This document shows, in pieces, positions 40,332 to 57,461 of a stretch of DNA of 64,000 bases. The notes beneath the pieces are model-generated. The model saw only the letters and a list, made by a program, of their open reading frames with translations, made no database searches and was not told the DNA's origin. Every line of letters begins with the position of its first letter. Position 1 is the stretch's first letter. A program made the position numbers and the translations under genes. Source of the DNA: Rostratula benghalensis. Its lineage: Eukaryota > Chordata > Aves > Charadriiformes > Rostratulidae. The stretch lies in NCBI GenBank assembly GCA_013399305.1, contig VXAI01000021.1, forward strand, positions 5,460,031 through 5,524,030, given 5' to 3'.

Positions 40332-40570
40332 CTGTTTTGCCAGTGTGGATGATTTGTTGCCCCCATTCCCTGTTTCAACTTCTTCCCCAAATTCTGTTAT
40401 TGTTGTTACTGGTGGAGCTTTCTTGTGCTTCACCAGCTTCATCCTGCTGATATGTAGCAGCAGGGTTATTTGATTCTTCTCCTATACTGCATTCCTCACC
40501 AATGTCTATATTACTATGCCATTTCTTCATTAACTCCAAGACGTGGTCTCTGGACAACACGTATTTCACC
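40332..40570 (-). pseudogene. STK33: STK33 C-terminal tail exon with a frame change
   Basis: After acttttactattacatctag-type sequence the first frame reads VKYVLSRDHVLELMKKWHSN, matching STK33 NVLEMMKEWKNN just after the kinase domain. It continues through an acidic stretch (GEECSIGEESNN, QQDEAGEAQESS) to TGA at 40,377 to 40,375. The frame one base later continues KAPPVTTITEFGEEVETGNG and then SSTLAKQ up to CAG|gtaagg. It ends in phase 0, which fits the last coding exon at 36,520. The exon therefore most likely contains a one-base insertion (or two-base loss) around 40,400 to 40,440. Alternatively the protein simply ends at the TGA, but the phase fit of the last exon argues against that. Exon boundaries are moderately sure. 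Confidence 0.75.
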
Positions 40571-43500
40571 CTAGATGTAATAGTAAACTTCATTAAAGTT
40601 TGACTTCAGCAAATCTAGGAACTATGGCCCTATTTGTTTATAAGCCCTGCAGTATAATCCACAGTCAGATACAAAAATAAAATGTTTTCCAACTGCCAGT
40701 CATCTCTTTCGCAAGCACAACCATGCAAGCACTACTACTGCTGTTCTCCTTACTGCAGTCTGGGGGGAAGCAGGTGGTATTTTCTCCAGAAATCCTTCAA
40801 CTAGGGATCCCAAAAATTTGCAAAGGAATTTTAACTCTTTCTACAAATGCAACAAATCAAGAAAACCCCAAAGAGTTAGAGAATTTCTCTGAAATTTTCC
40901 AATGCCCCTGATTCTTCCTCTTTCTGTATTCATCAGTATTTCTTTACATTATTGAGCAAATGAAGGTGCCTAGATAGCACTCCCATTTTACTTAGCCTCA
41001 CCTGGAATGGGTAGTGCAAAGATTTGTGGGTCCAGGAGGACCAATTTTTCTCAGACTGCTCAGGCTTCTGTCCCTTCGGCTCTCTCTGAATGACCTGAAA
41101 TAATTTTGGTTTGACTCCTCTCACCATTCAGTAAAACTGGCAATTATGTATCAAAGTTTGGAGAGAAAAGTCCATGCATACTATATGCAAAGTTTATACA
41201 CAAGTCTGAAAAATAGAGCTGTCTTGTCACTAATTTTTAGGGGATAATATTTTGCATTAATACTACTAATCTTCTGATGCTCTTACAGCACTACACTAAC
41301 ATCAGGGACACTTTTTTCTAATATTAATTAATGATATATAGTTACCAGGTAGGTTTTTATCTGCACTATACAGACTGGTAAAATGCAACACAGAAAATAT
41401 AATCATAATGGCTTTTTCTGAGGTCACATAATGGATGCCACAGTAGAAAGAGGTCATTTTTTTTAGATCTCCTTCCCCATTTTATCAGACTAGCAATTCT
41501 TATTTCAAACTCCTATTTATTTTCTTTTACATGAATACCAGTATTTAGAAAGCATTCCCTTTGTTTCAAATGTACACATACATACCAAATAATCAATGCA
41601 TGAACACTCATATCCATTAGAAAGGTAAGTTTTGATTTTTCAAAACAGCATCAGCTGTTGCAGGTGCAGATTTACATCTGCAATTATGTCAACTGTGGGC
41701 ATAACTGATGATAACATTTTAACTACTTCTTTTGCATGAGCAATTATGTAGTTAAATACATAGTGTGCAGTGAATTGCACCCACAAAATCAGAGGATGCG
41801 GCCTTTAAAAAGAGGTCTTCTTAAAAGATCTAGGCCTTACAGAGTGCCAGATAACTGTATACCNNNNNNNNNNNNNNNNNNNNNNNNNNNNNNNNNNNNN
41901 NNNNNNNNNNNNNNNNNNNNNNNTGTATTTCCTGACAGTTTTTAAGAAAATAGGACCATTTAAGTTAATTATCTGCTTTGGCTGATTTGAACACCTGTTG
42001 GGTTTAATTCACTAGCACCTGATGCCAACTGCGGGTAAAAGGAGTGGAGGTTTACTAACTGTCAGACCATGCCGTTTCTGTTTCTTTTGGTTCTATTTCA
42101 ACTTCTGCTCAATTTTTAGGAAGCAAACTTTAGCAGGATTCAAAACAAATACGCAGAGATATCCAAGTACTTTTGGAAAATACAATATTCTCGATGAACA
42201 CATCTAACACACAAAGTTTGTTAGTTTGAGCAGTTTGTTTTAAGCCCGATGAGCACATTTATTCTGCTAATCTCAGGCACCAATTCAAAAACACCAAGGA
42301 GAAGAACAGGTTGTAGTGGTAATTTTCAAGAGTTCTTCAAAGCACCAGTGTGGAGTATTCTTGATTTAGACTTTAGGGGACACAAATTCAGTTACTGTAT
42401 GGGGGGTGGGGGTGGACTTTTGGGTAACACCAGGGAACTGAGAGCAGGAAACAGAAGTCTTAAACTCTTGATTCATTATCAACTGTTCAGAATCCAGTAA
42501 GCACTCCACTGAAATATAGAGGTAAACAGAAGAACCTTCAAATTAGGTGTGATACATCAAAAATAGAAAAATAAGATGCCTGGAAATAGTAAAACACTAC
42601 TGATACCATGGGGGAAATTGGCAGTCAAAGAAAATCCTTGGTACATAGGGAAAGGCCTTAGAGTATAAAAACAAAACCAATGTAACCACAGACAAAGCAA
42701 AAAGGAGCAACTGTTTAGCCTGGTTTCTTGGGGTTTTTTTCTATACAAAAGAAAGCTACAGACAATGCTTTTGATTTACGTCAGAGAAATACTGAATACA
42801 ACCATTAATTACAAAAGGAGGCTGATCCACAGAAATGGAAAATCTCACCATAAGGTAACTAAGATGGAATAAACTTACAAGGACCATGATAAACCCACAA
42901 GTAATTACAGATAATAAAAACAAAAGGGAACGTGTATTAGAAAAATATCATGGAGTGCAACTGCTATATATTTCACTGAGATATGACAGCAGAAAGCATT
43001 ATTTTGCTAGCAGCAAAATGTTGAAGTAGTTTCAAGTTTCATATTCTGTGCAGAGTGAAGATATATGTGTATTAAATGCACTTGTGCAGTACATATTTTA
43101 GTCCTTATCATTCCTGTCAAATACCCGCTCTACAGAACCCCAGAAAGTGATCCTCTCACAAACCATCCAACCCGAATGTCATCACTTCAGTCAAGGGAAG
43201 AAAAAGCAATGCTGTGCTCTCACCCAGCACAAGCCTTTGCCTGTGGGCACATTTATGCTGTGTATGGAACCTGGGACTCTTGCATCCTCAGCAGGTAGTA
43301 TGACCAACAGGCAGCCACAAAAAAAGGTTGTATCTCTGCCAGTTACCAAAAGAAAGATGAAATTTTTTTCTGCACTGTCAGAAAACTGATTTGGTTGTAA
43401 CTTGGCTCCAAACTACCCACTGCTGCAAAGGGAGGGGGTCTAGGTGCATAAAATATCCAATTCCGGATAGCTGAGAAAATTTAAGATGGGAAAACAAAAG

Positions 43501-46500
43501 GCCGCTTCGTTAAAGCTAGAGTTCTAAGCAAATTTCTTCTCAGAATCATTAGGCATCCTTAGGCATCTCAGTCCTTCATTAGATCAAATTTTTCAAATTT
43601 TGACATAACTTTGGAAACATGCTTTAATAATTTGCAGAACAGGAATGAACTTATATGCTTTTGCTGAACTGGGGTTCTAAGTCAGGCACAAGAGGATTTG
43701 GGACCTAGGAATTTCATTTGCTTGCAAAAGTCAGTCTGCCCCCAAAAGAAACAGGCGATCTCACATGCTGTACACATAAATTTTATATTTAGGGTCTTGC
43801 TTTCACTCTTCAGTCAAGCATACTCTTGTAGCTGCAAATTTCACCAAAAATCATAGCAATAATACAGAATAATAAACCAGAGTTCACCTTCAATGTGCTC
43901 AAAATCTCTTCTGAGAAGACCAAAAATCGGTAGTGGAGAGGAAAGAAGAAAAAAGGAAGGAAACACCGTCTTCCATTAAAACAGAACTAAGAGTCTACCA
44001 AATTATCCTAGGGGAAAGTGAAGAAAATGAGGTAGAGTATTCTTATAGTTAAAATATATCACAAACCATACAATATATAGTATTAGGTAGAAAAGAAAAA
44101 AAAGAAGAGAGCATATTTTTAAAACCTAGCTTAACGTAATTGAAAATTACAATATCAAACCAAAATATATGCATCCATAAAAATATTTATTGCAAAATAA
44201 GATTACTGTGTATTTCATGTATACAATACAAGGTATATGAGTAATGGACTCCTGCACATTAAGTAGAAACAACACATACTGGTAACTCAATCTTTGTGTT
44301 TCTTAGAAACTTAAAAGTATTCTGGTATCCTGTCAACTTTTCTGCTCCTACTTTTCAGCAGACGAAAAAATTATATATGTCTGGAAAAGTTTAAACTGGT
44401 ATAGAGATCAGAATAATCAAAACTAGTAAGAGAACTGCATTAATTAGTATTTCTGGTAAATAATTAATCATCAACCCTTTGCATAGCCCCCGGCCAAAAC
44501 TATATATGGTCTCAAACTGACAACACACAAACCTCCAGAGGTACTCACTAACTTCAACCGAGCTTGAGGTCATTTGTTTAGCTATAAGCATATGGTAACT
44601 TTTTAATTAAAATTTTTGTTGCTAAAGTATTGTTCTGGAATATCAAATTGCTGCACCTATGTTTGAACTGCCAGTCCTAATCACACAGAATGACTTGTGA
44701 CTTCATAAATTTTTGGTACAGATGGTAGGGATTTCCTGGTGGGAGACAGTAGTGCCAAATGCGTTTAGTCCTATGCAGAAGCTCATGCGTCACATGGCAC
44801 CAAGGGGTTAATTTTTTTACACACGGAATTCTCTACATGATAATGCACTTTCATGTTCCCCATCTGGCTATTGTAAAATCACAAAGGCTGTGGAGACACA
44901 AGCACAAAGTAGAAACTGGTGTCCTGATTTTCAATGGTGACTAGGATCTGCAACTCCCACTGAAGTAAGATGGGAGCCACAGGTGTTCCGTAGTTCTAAA
45001 AACCAGGCCGTGTTAGGACTTCTAAAAAACCTAAGGTTTTTTTACTAGAAATGGAAAAACATTTAAGTATCAACTCTGCTATATGTAATACATATGACAA
45101 CCATAAGCAGCATAAGAGAATGCAAATAAGACCTACAACCAGGGGGTTTAAATGAAACATGCAGATGGAAGGTAAAAGGTATAGAACACCAAGGGGGACT
45201 CTCCTTCACAGGCTGCTTACTGAAGCTGGGAAATTCTTTGCCACGAAGAAACCCTGGGCAACAATTGGCTGAAAACTGGTATAATATAGCAATACTGAAT
45301 GCTTTTTATGTTCCTATCCCCTAAGCAACTACTATTGGCAACTGACAATGATGTAAGAAAGATCTTTAACATTACCTTTTATGACTATCCTGGTGTTTTT
45401 AGCTCCTTATACAAAAAATAATGTCAATGAAACAAAAATGTTATTAAATAAATAAATCATTTGGAAGTGTCAGTAGTGACCAGAGATGGGCATGTATTTA
45501 GCAGTAAAAAAACTAGAGATGCATCAGCATTCAAGAAATGAGGCGTGTTGGTCGAATCTGTTTTTCAAGAAATTCAGCAGAATGGCACAAGAACACTGAG
45601 CACCACACACACACAGTCCTGAGCCCATGGAGCAGGTTCAGGCAAGTACCATCTGTGAGCAGAGCAGCTGCACAGCGCGTTCACACGCAGCAGATCCAGA
45701 GTCTCTAATGCTGGAGCTACTGCTTACAGGCAGGTGGCTGCCAAAATCTCCTTTAGAACTCGAAACACAGCAACCCTAGCCTTAAAATGGCACTGAAAGT
45801 CAGCTTATGCTAATGGAGAGATATTCAAGAGACAAAAATATCTCCTTGCAGTTCTCCTGTAATAGAAAACGCTGGCCAGTCACATACAGGATATGTTGAA
45901 GCCTGAAGGCAAGATCTTGGTCTGAAGCACTGTATCAAGTTTTCCATTAAAGGAGAAGCTTAAAACTTTGCCAGGAGTAGATCAGCTGGGGGAATGAATG
46001 GATTCAGTTTATTTCCAGAGCTCATTCCTGATTTTTTCCATTTCTGACAGAATGCTGTCTGCAGAAACTGTCCATAACAGAGTGGGCTCCCTGGCATGGG
46101 GGAATTCTATCAGCAGTCTACAGTGGCCATCTCTCAACATTTAGAAACATGCAAACTTGATGAAAAAACCTAAAATATATTTTTGATTTAAACTAATGCT
46201 TATTCACTGTGAAAGTGCAAATAGAAGATGGCTAATGTGGGCTGCATTTATAGACATAGTATATATCTATATGTATACAGTTAATATAACCATCCTGCTA
46301 CCCACTCTGTAAATAAAAGAATAGAAATTAAAATATACCGTGCCTGAAATGTTGTATGGCATGGAGAGAAGGAATGGTTTACAATGAACTATAGTAACAA
46401 GCAATTATGTTATCGTATGGAATTTAGTCTCAAACTTGATGACTATACATGGTAAAAACCCATAAAATCACACATGTGATAGTTTTCTATATCTTCAGTT

Positions 46501-47344
46501 TCATGAGGTCAGGATAGTGTGGTACTCACAGTATGGCAGGGCAGAACTGGATGAAAATTGTCTAATTTTTTAGGCCATTGTAGAGTTACATGTTTGTTTG
46601 TATCTATCCTCTCCCCCATGCAGGAATGCACTGAAACTTTGGGAAAAAAAGTTTCTTGTTCATCTCTCCTCAATTAGCAAGAAAGAAGAAAGTTGTGCAC
46701 TAGTCCAGGATGGTTCTTTTGTAGATGGAGTGAGGCAAAATTGAGATTTACTATTACTGGTGTCACATTTAAGTAGCAGAACCCTCTGCTTTAATTTCAA
46801 CTACAAAAGAGTGAAACTGTTTCATCACACAGCTGAAAGTTCAGTTTTCTTACAGAGCCAGCCAGGAAGCTGGGAGTTCCGAGGCTACAGTTCACTTGCC
46901 TTCAAAATGGCCAAATTTCCCTTTAGCTCATTTTCTGTTTTTAAATTAACAAACAAAAAGAAAAAAAAAAACCACAAAAAAACCACAAAACCCCCCCTTT
47001 TATTATGCTGACAGGAATGTTGTGAGAATCAATGAAACTTGACATGAACCTTCCATATGATGCAAAAAAAAAAAAAAGGGAAAACGGGTAAATTTGGTTT
47101 GGGTAAGGAACATAGTGTGAAGCTTCTCCTAGTTAACAGGCTTATCAGAAGCCCATGGGATAAAAGCAAAATATGTTAATGGATTTTGGAGCATTGGATA
47201 AGGCCCCTATAAGTGTTCTGTTTCTCAGGTTGTGGCTTTTTTAAATTTTCCACCCTACGGATGCAATACAGCATCTTTATGTACTGTATAATTTATGTAC
47301 CAAATAAGTAAGAGGTAGAACACAAGGTGAAGAAACGGTACCAC
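40571..47344 (-). other. STK33 intron with an assembly gap
   Basis: This 6.8 kb of AT-rich sequence has no recognised repeat family. It contains 60 N's at 41,864 to 41,923 and an A/C-rich tract at 46,955 to 46,996. Because the flanking exons do not match in phase, a small exon could be hidden here or in the gap. None was recognised by eye. Confidence 0.5.
41864..41923. other. Assembly gap (60 N)
   Basis: Sixty consecutive N bases. The true size is unknown. Confidence 0.99.
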
Positions 47345-47442
47345 CTGAAAACTCATTCTTATCCACTGGTTATCAAGTAATTCATCAGCTGCGATTTGGT
47401 GAGCGGGAGCGACTTACAGAAGCAATCTCACTAATTGTTTTG
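47345..47442 (-). pseudogene. STK33: STK33 exon, last kinase helices, in-frame TAA and lost conserved residues
   Basis: The 98-nt segment after ggttttctccctag reads KQLVRLLL, stop, VAPAHQIAADELLDNQWIRMSFQ. It aligns without gaps to STK33 [28 protein letters not shown]. Three changes stand out. The Lys before VDP is TAA (47,416 to 47,414). The Asp of VDP is Ala. The Arg that in kinases pairs with the APE Glu is Gln (PAHQ for PAHR). The proposed donor is CAG|gtggta, a weak site in phase 0, while the next exon found starts in phase 2. So either the donor has shifted, another indel has occurred, or a small exon is missed. Confidence 0.87.
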
Positions 47443-52719
<5,277 letters not shown>

Positions 52720-53849
52720 TTAAATGAATAATGTACAGACCTTAACAATTCATGCTGATGTGTCCTCACTTTTATCATTTAGCTGTAAAGGGGGTGGTGA
52801 CATTGTGACATTAACTGTATGATTAAACTTAGTATTCTTTTTCCCCACAGTAAGTTATTAAAGTAGTAATCATAACACACTGACTTAAAGTACTGAAAGA
52901 CACCATAAAAACTTTTATTTTTCTCCTACACATTTTATGTGTAGTACATAAGAGCACAGGGACTTTTGCAAAACACAAGAGCCTCTGTTTGAACATACAA
53001 GCTAGAATACATCAAAGGATGAACAAAATCAATGCCAAAATACTCCAAAATAAAACCTTTCAAACCTACTTATTGATATCCTTGATTAAAAATTCACAAA
53101 TTATAATCTATTCACTAATCACATTGTATTATTTCAGTCACATGTCAAAAAGATGCTTCTTTGGAGCCGTCTTACTAATACTTTATCTACTGTATCATGG
53201 GAGATGAGGTTGTGAGTTTGCAGCAAAATCTACAGTCTTTACTTCCAGATGACATACTTAGCCCCAGTAAAGAACAGAATATAAAAACCTTCACACAGTA
53301 GAAGAGGAGATTGACAGAAAGAGGTGTTGTCCCACCAAACCAAAAACTTGGTTAACTGTCATCTTGCTTTTTTACGGTTTAGGTAGGTACAAAGCTTCAG
53401 ACATCTAATTAATACGTTGAGAGACCTAGAGCTGTTATACTTAACGGTTTGATAATACCACAACTGGTAAAATGAGATTTAAAGACTTTTTTACCATTAG
53501 TAGTACCAAACTGGCTGAAAACTACAGTTCCATCCAATTTTTAATCAATTGTTTTGAGAATATTTTAATCCAGCAGTAATTAATGCTATTAATATAATGG
53601 GAAAACTCACGAAGTTATATCAAGTTTATATCCTTACCTATAGATCCTACAGAAAATAAAATGATTGAATCAGGAAATTGTTATTACTTTTGCAATTTCC
53701 TTTTTATTAATAAACCAGCCTGTTTAAATTATGAATTTCCCCAAGTCTCACCCATAAGAAGGGCACATACAAAAGACTGAAATAAGATCAAAAGGAAAAC
53801 TTAAGCATAGAGGCACAAAATCAGAAAGGAAAAATGAGGAGCAACTAAC

Positions 53850-55810
53850 AAGGGATGTAACTAAAAATTAAATAATCTATAAGCATATGAGTAGTAAGAA
53901 GACAATGAATAAAGAGGCCAGTGCTGTATTTAACCAAGAATGCAATTGATAGATGATGCTCAGAAGGCAAACTTATTTAATGTCTTCTTACATCAGTCTT
54001 AACCAAAATGTCAACCATGAGCAGTGGATAGCACAATCAATATCAATGACAAAAGAGCAAGACCTCAGTTTTTTTACAGAGAAGCAAAAGGTCAGCAAGT
54101 ACTTAGGCTGGATATTTTAAAATCAGCCGTAAACGACAAAGTTCATTCTAGAGTACTTAAAAAACTGACAAGATTTTTCAGAGCTATAAGTGGTCCAAAA
54201 AGTATCAGTGGAAGTCAGGTAAAATACTTGAAAATTGAAGAAACCAATAATGGTATCTAGCTGTAAGAGGGTGGGAAAGAGGGCATTAAAGAATTACAGA
54301 TGTGTCCCATTAATTTTAATTCCCAGGAAAATACTGGAAATTATAAGCATCTAGAGGGAAGCAAGGAGGTAAGTAACAGCCATTATGCACCTATCAGGAA
54401 CAAATCGCCATGTATCACAGGCTGACAGGCTTTTGGGTAAGAGGAGGAACACTAAATATCACACACCTCAATTTCAGTAAGGCTTTTGATTCTGATTCAT
54501 GTAACTTTTTTCATAATACTGTCTATATTAAAATATCACAGGAACAATGCACACATGCTTATAAAAAACACTTCTCAGAAAGTAGTTGTAACTTGTTCAT
54601 CGTCAAAGCAGATGGCTGCATCAGGGGATGTTTTGTAGATGTCTGACCTAGGCATGATGTCATTATAATGGATGACCTGGCTGATCCAAGAGAGATCATG
54701 CTTATTAAATCTGAAGACAACATCCAACCAGGAATGGCTGTAAGTATATTGAAAGATAAACTCAGAAAGCAAACATGAGGAGAAGAGCTGGTGAGGCAGC
54801 AGCTCAAGGACTGTTGTGAATCAAAGCCAAACATGAGTTAACAGTTTCAGTGTTACCAGACAATGCCTCTGTGAGGCAGGACTAGCACAAAGCAGCCACT
54901 CTGGTAGAAAACATCTTTGTGCATGCCTGCTCCTCCCAAGGAGGCCAAGGCCAATACTCCTCTCCTTGTCTGGGTTTGAAGCCTATTTAAAGATGTCAGG
55001 TGAAAAAAAACAGGCAAATGGCCTGATTCCCAGCACTTACTTCATGTTCTTTTATAGAGACTTCAGAGTCCTTAAATATATTACAAAAAGATGGTCATCA
55101 CCCCTGTTTAAGGCCTGCGGCACATACAAAATGATCCTTCTGCTCAGCCCAGCACCGGTGAAGCTTTCACTATTTAATGTGCTCAGTTTTGGATACTCCC
55201 ATTTTGATGTAATAGGTAGCAAATGCAGCACAGTGAGTCCAGTGCAAAGATCGGAAATGCAGGACAGGACTGAGAAAATTCATCTCATTTAGTCTAAAGA
55301 ATAAGAGGCCAAGGAAGAAGTGTGATATAAAATTGCTGAAAACAGGAAAGTGGCTACTGTTCTTTGTATCCATGGTGGACCAGGCAAGAAACAATAGTCT
55401 GAAAATATGAAGCACAGTTCCACTGTATTCCATAGCCCCACGCGTAGGCTCCCACCACGTCCCTTATGTCAGCTCTAGAAATTATGTTGCTGCAGGTGAG
55501 TTAACTGAAAATTTATAATGAAAAAAGTGATTAGATCATGGCCTGTAGGTATAAGTTTAAGCTGATTGTCAAACTGAAGGTTCAGGGCAGACAGGAGAAA
55601 AAATTTCTGGGAGGATAATGAAGCATCAGAATAAAGTGCCTGGGAAGATTACAGAGTCTCCATTACTGGAGGTCTTTAAGTACCCTTTACACAAATATTC
55701 ATCAGAATACTTAAGAATAGCTGCTTCTTTCTTTGGACAAAGAAATAAATCAAGTGACTTGAGGTCCCTTCTAGTGTTGAGACTCTATGTATCAGTCATG
55801 ATTAGTAAAT
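53850..55810 (+). mobile_element. Old CR1-type LINE, ORF2 relic
   Basis: Successive pieces match the amniote CR1 ORF2 and its 3' end in order: cacaatcaatatcaatgaca, aagtacttaggctggatatt, a gap, ggaaaatactggaaattata with agcatctagaggg, tcagtaaggcttttgattct (reverse-transcriptase motif read as NFSKAFDS), then aacatgagttaacagtttca, cagtgagtccagtgcaaaga and the terminal gaggtcccttctagtgttga. Frames are broken throughout. High divergence and age are evident. It lies antisense to STK33 within the intron where the DFG exon is expected. Confidence 0.8.
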
Positions 55811-57440
55811 TGGAAAGTAATTTCATCCCATTCAACCACCTCACTTAAAGAAGTATTTAATACTACTAGTATTTCATCAATCAAAATGTCAGAAGGACTA
55901 ATTACATTCCTCCAAAAAAGGCTTCTTTTTAGCTACAGTCTGTTATGAGCAAGCTATGAAATGCATTGCTGGTATATACCATTGAGGAAAAGAACTTCAT
56001 AGAATTAAAAAATGAATGCTGTATTGGATAATGGAGTGAAGTACTTTCCAGCGTGCAGTATAAATCAGAAAGTGATACAAATCTTTAGCTGATGAAATGC
56101 AAAGCATTCATTGCCTAAATAGGCAAATTAAAAAAAAAAAAAAATCTGAAAAGCATGCCCTTTGGACAGGCTACATCATAATTATCTGCTTTTGCGCTTT
56201 TTTCCCCCCAACTTCCATTTCAATGATAAATAATAAGCAGTGTCATCCTCTGGAACAGACACATTGTTTGGATTGTAATTTTCTAAGAAAAAAACTGATT
56301 TAAAATATAATTCCATTGTTTAACTGGAGTTTCCTACAGGTTTCTGCAGCACATCAGAAGTTACACATTAGCTTTATGTATCTAGAGGAAGGTGCTCTGG
56401 TGCCGTTGGCTTCAGAAACGCCCAGCAACAGAGAAAAAGCTGACCTTCTAAAAATGGAACATGTAACTTGCACTGAACTTAATTTAGCATTAATATAAGG
56501 TAGATTTAGGCAGTCTGAAGACAACAGCCTGTAGAAGGAAATATAGAGTGGGTGTTGCCTGAATGGAGGGCATGGAAACGTTCATGAGAAAATAAACTGC
56601 ATATCACCTAAGAGATTATCACAAGTACCTGCTGGGCTATGGGAGAGGAGAAAACTAACAGCAGGAAAGACGTGCCTGACAACAGCCATCATCATCAAGG
56701 AATATCATCAATCAAGAACTTGGACTCCTCTACAGCAACATCTATGATCTGAACAAAATCTTGCCTAACTGCAACCTTCCTCTGCTGTAGCAGACATAGT
56801 TACTTTCATACAACCTGTAGGTATTGATTATAACATGATGCCCTGCATGACACAGCCTGTTACTGCTTTCACTCTTAAGAGGTACAATCACTGGAATAGC
56901 TGTTTTGTCCTCACTGCAGGGACCAGCTTGTTCATCTCCTTTAGGAACTTGATAGTGAGTGGAGTGACACCAGCCCCTCAATCAACTGACCCAAGCAGTG
57001 ACTGGCAGCAGCCTTCAGCTGATGTGCTGCACTTGTACCTCTTTTCCCATGAGTACTTGGGAAGTATGGAGCTCTTCTGTCTCTCTTATGCAGAAGGAAG
57101 TTTGAAAAGTGGCCAGATTACCTCTGGACACCAATGGCATATTTGCAAAAAACCACCAGCACTTGATTTCAGATTCTTTGGTCAGCAAGACCTCCTGTCA
57201 GTTTTGTTTAGCTTTAAGCACACATGAATCTCCCAAGGATGGCATAACCTTAAATACTATTCAAATTATTCAGATTCTTAACCAATGGATGTTTGGTAGA
57301 GGAAGTATCCAAATTAAAATTATGATTCTATACCCTTCCAACAAAAGCTACAAGTAGCTGAAGAAATTATATTTTTCTGTAGGACAAAATCTGAGCTTGC
57401 AAGGCATGTACCTTAGCTTCCTTTTCTTAGAGCAGAACTC

Positions 57441-57461
57441 AAAAAAAAAAAAAAAAAAAAA
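57441..57461 (+). repeat. Poly(A) run
   Basis: Twenty-one A's. The sequence upstream is not a recognisable retrocopy. Confidence 0.9.

Noticed and set aside
53300..53360. Reverse-strand GGTTPL as an activation-segment remnant
   Set aside because: Match of two or three residues only, no splice sites.
56600..57250. Overlapping ORFs of 79 to 130 codons on both strands, possibly an endogenous retroelement
   Set aside because: No LTR ends, motifs or known repeat text recognised; left as unclassified intron sequence.
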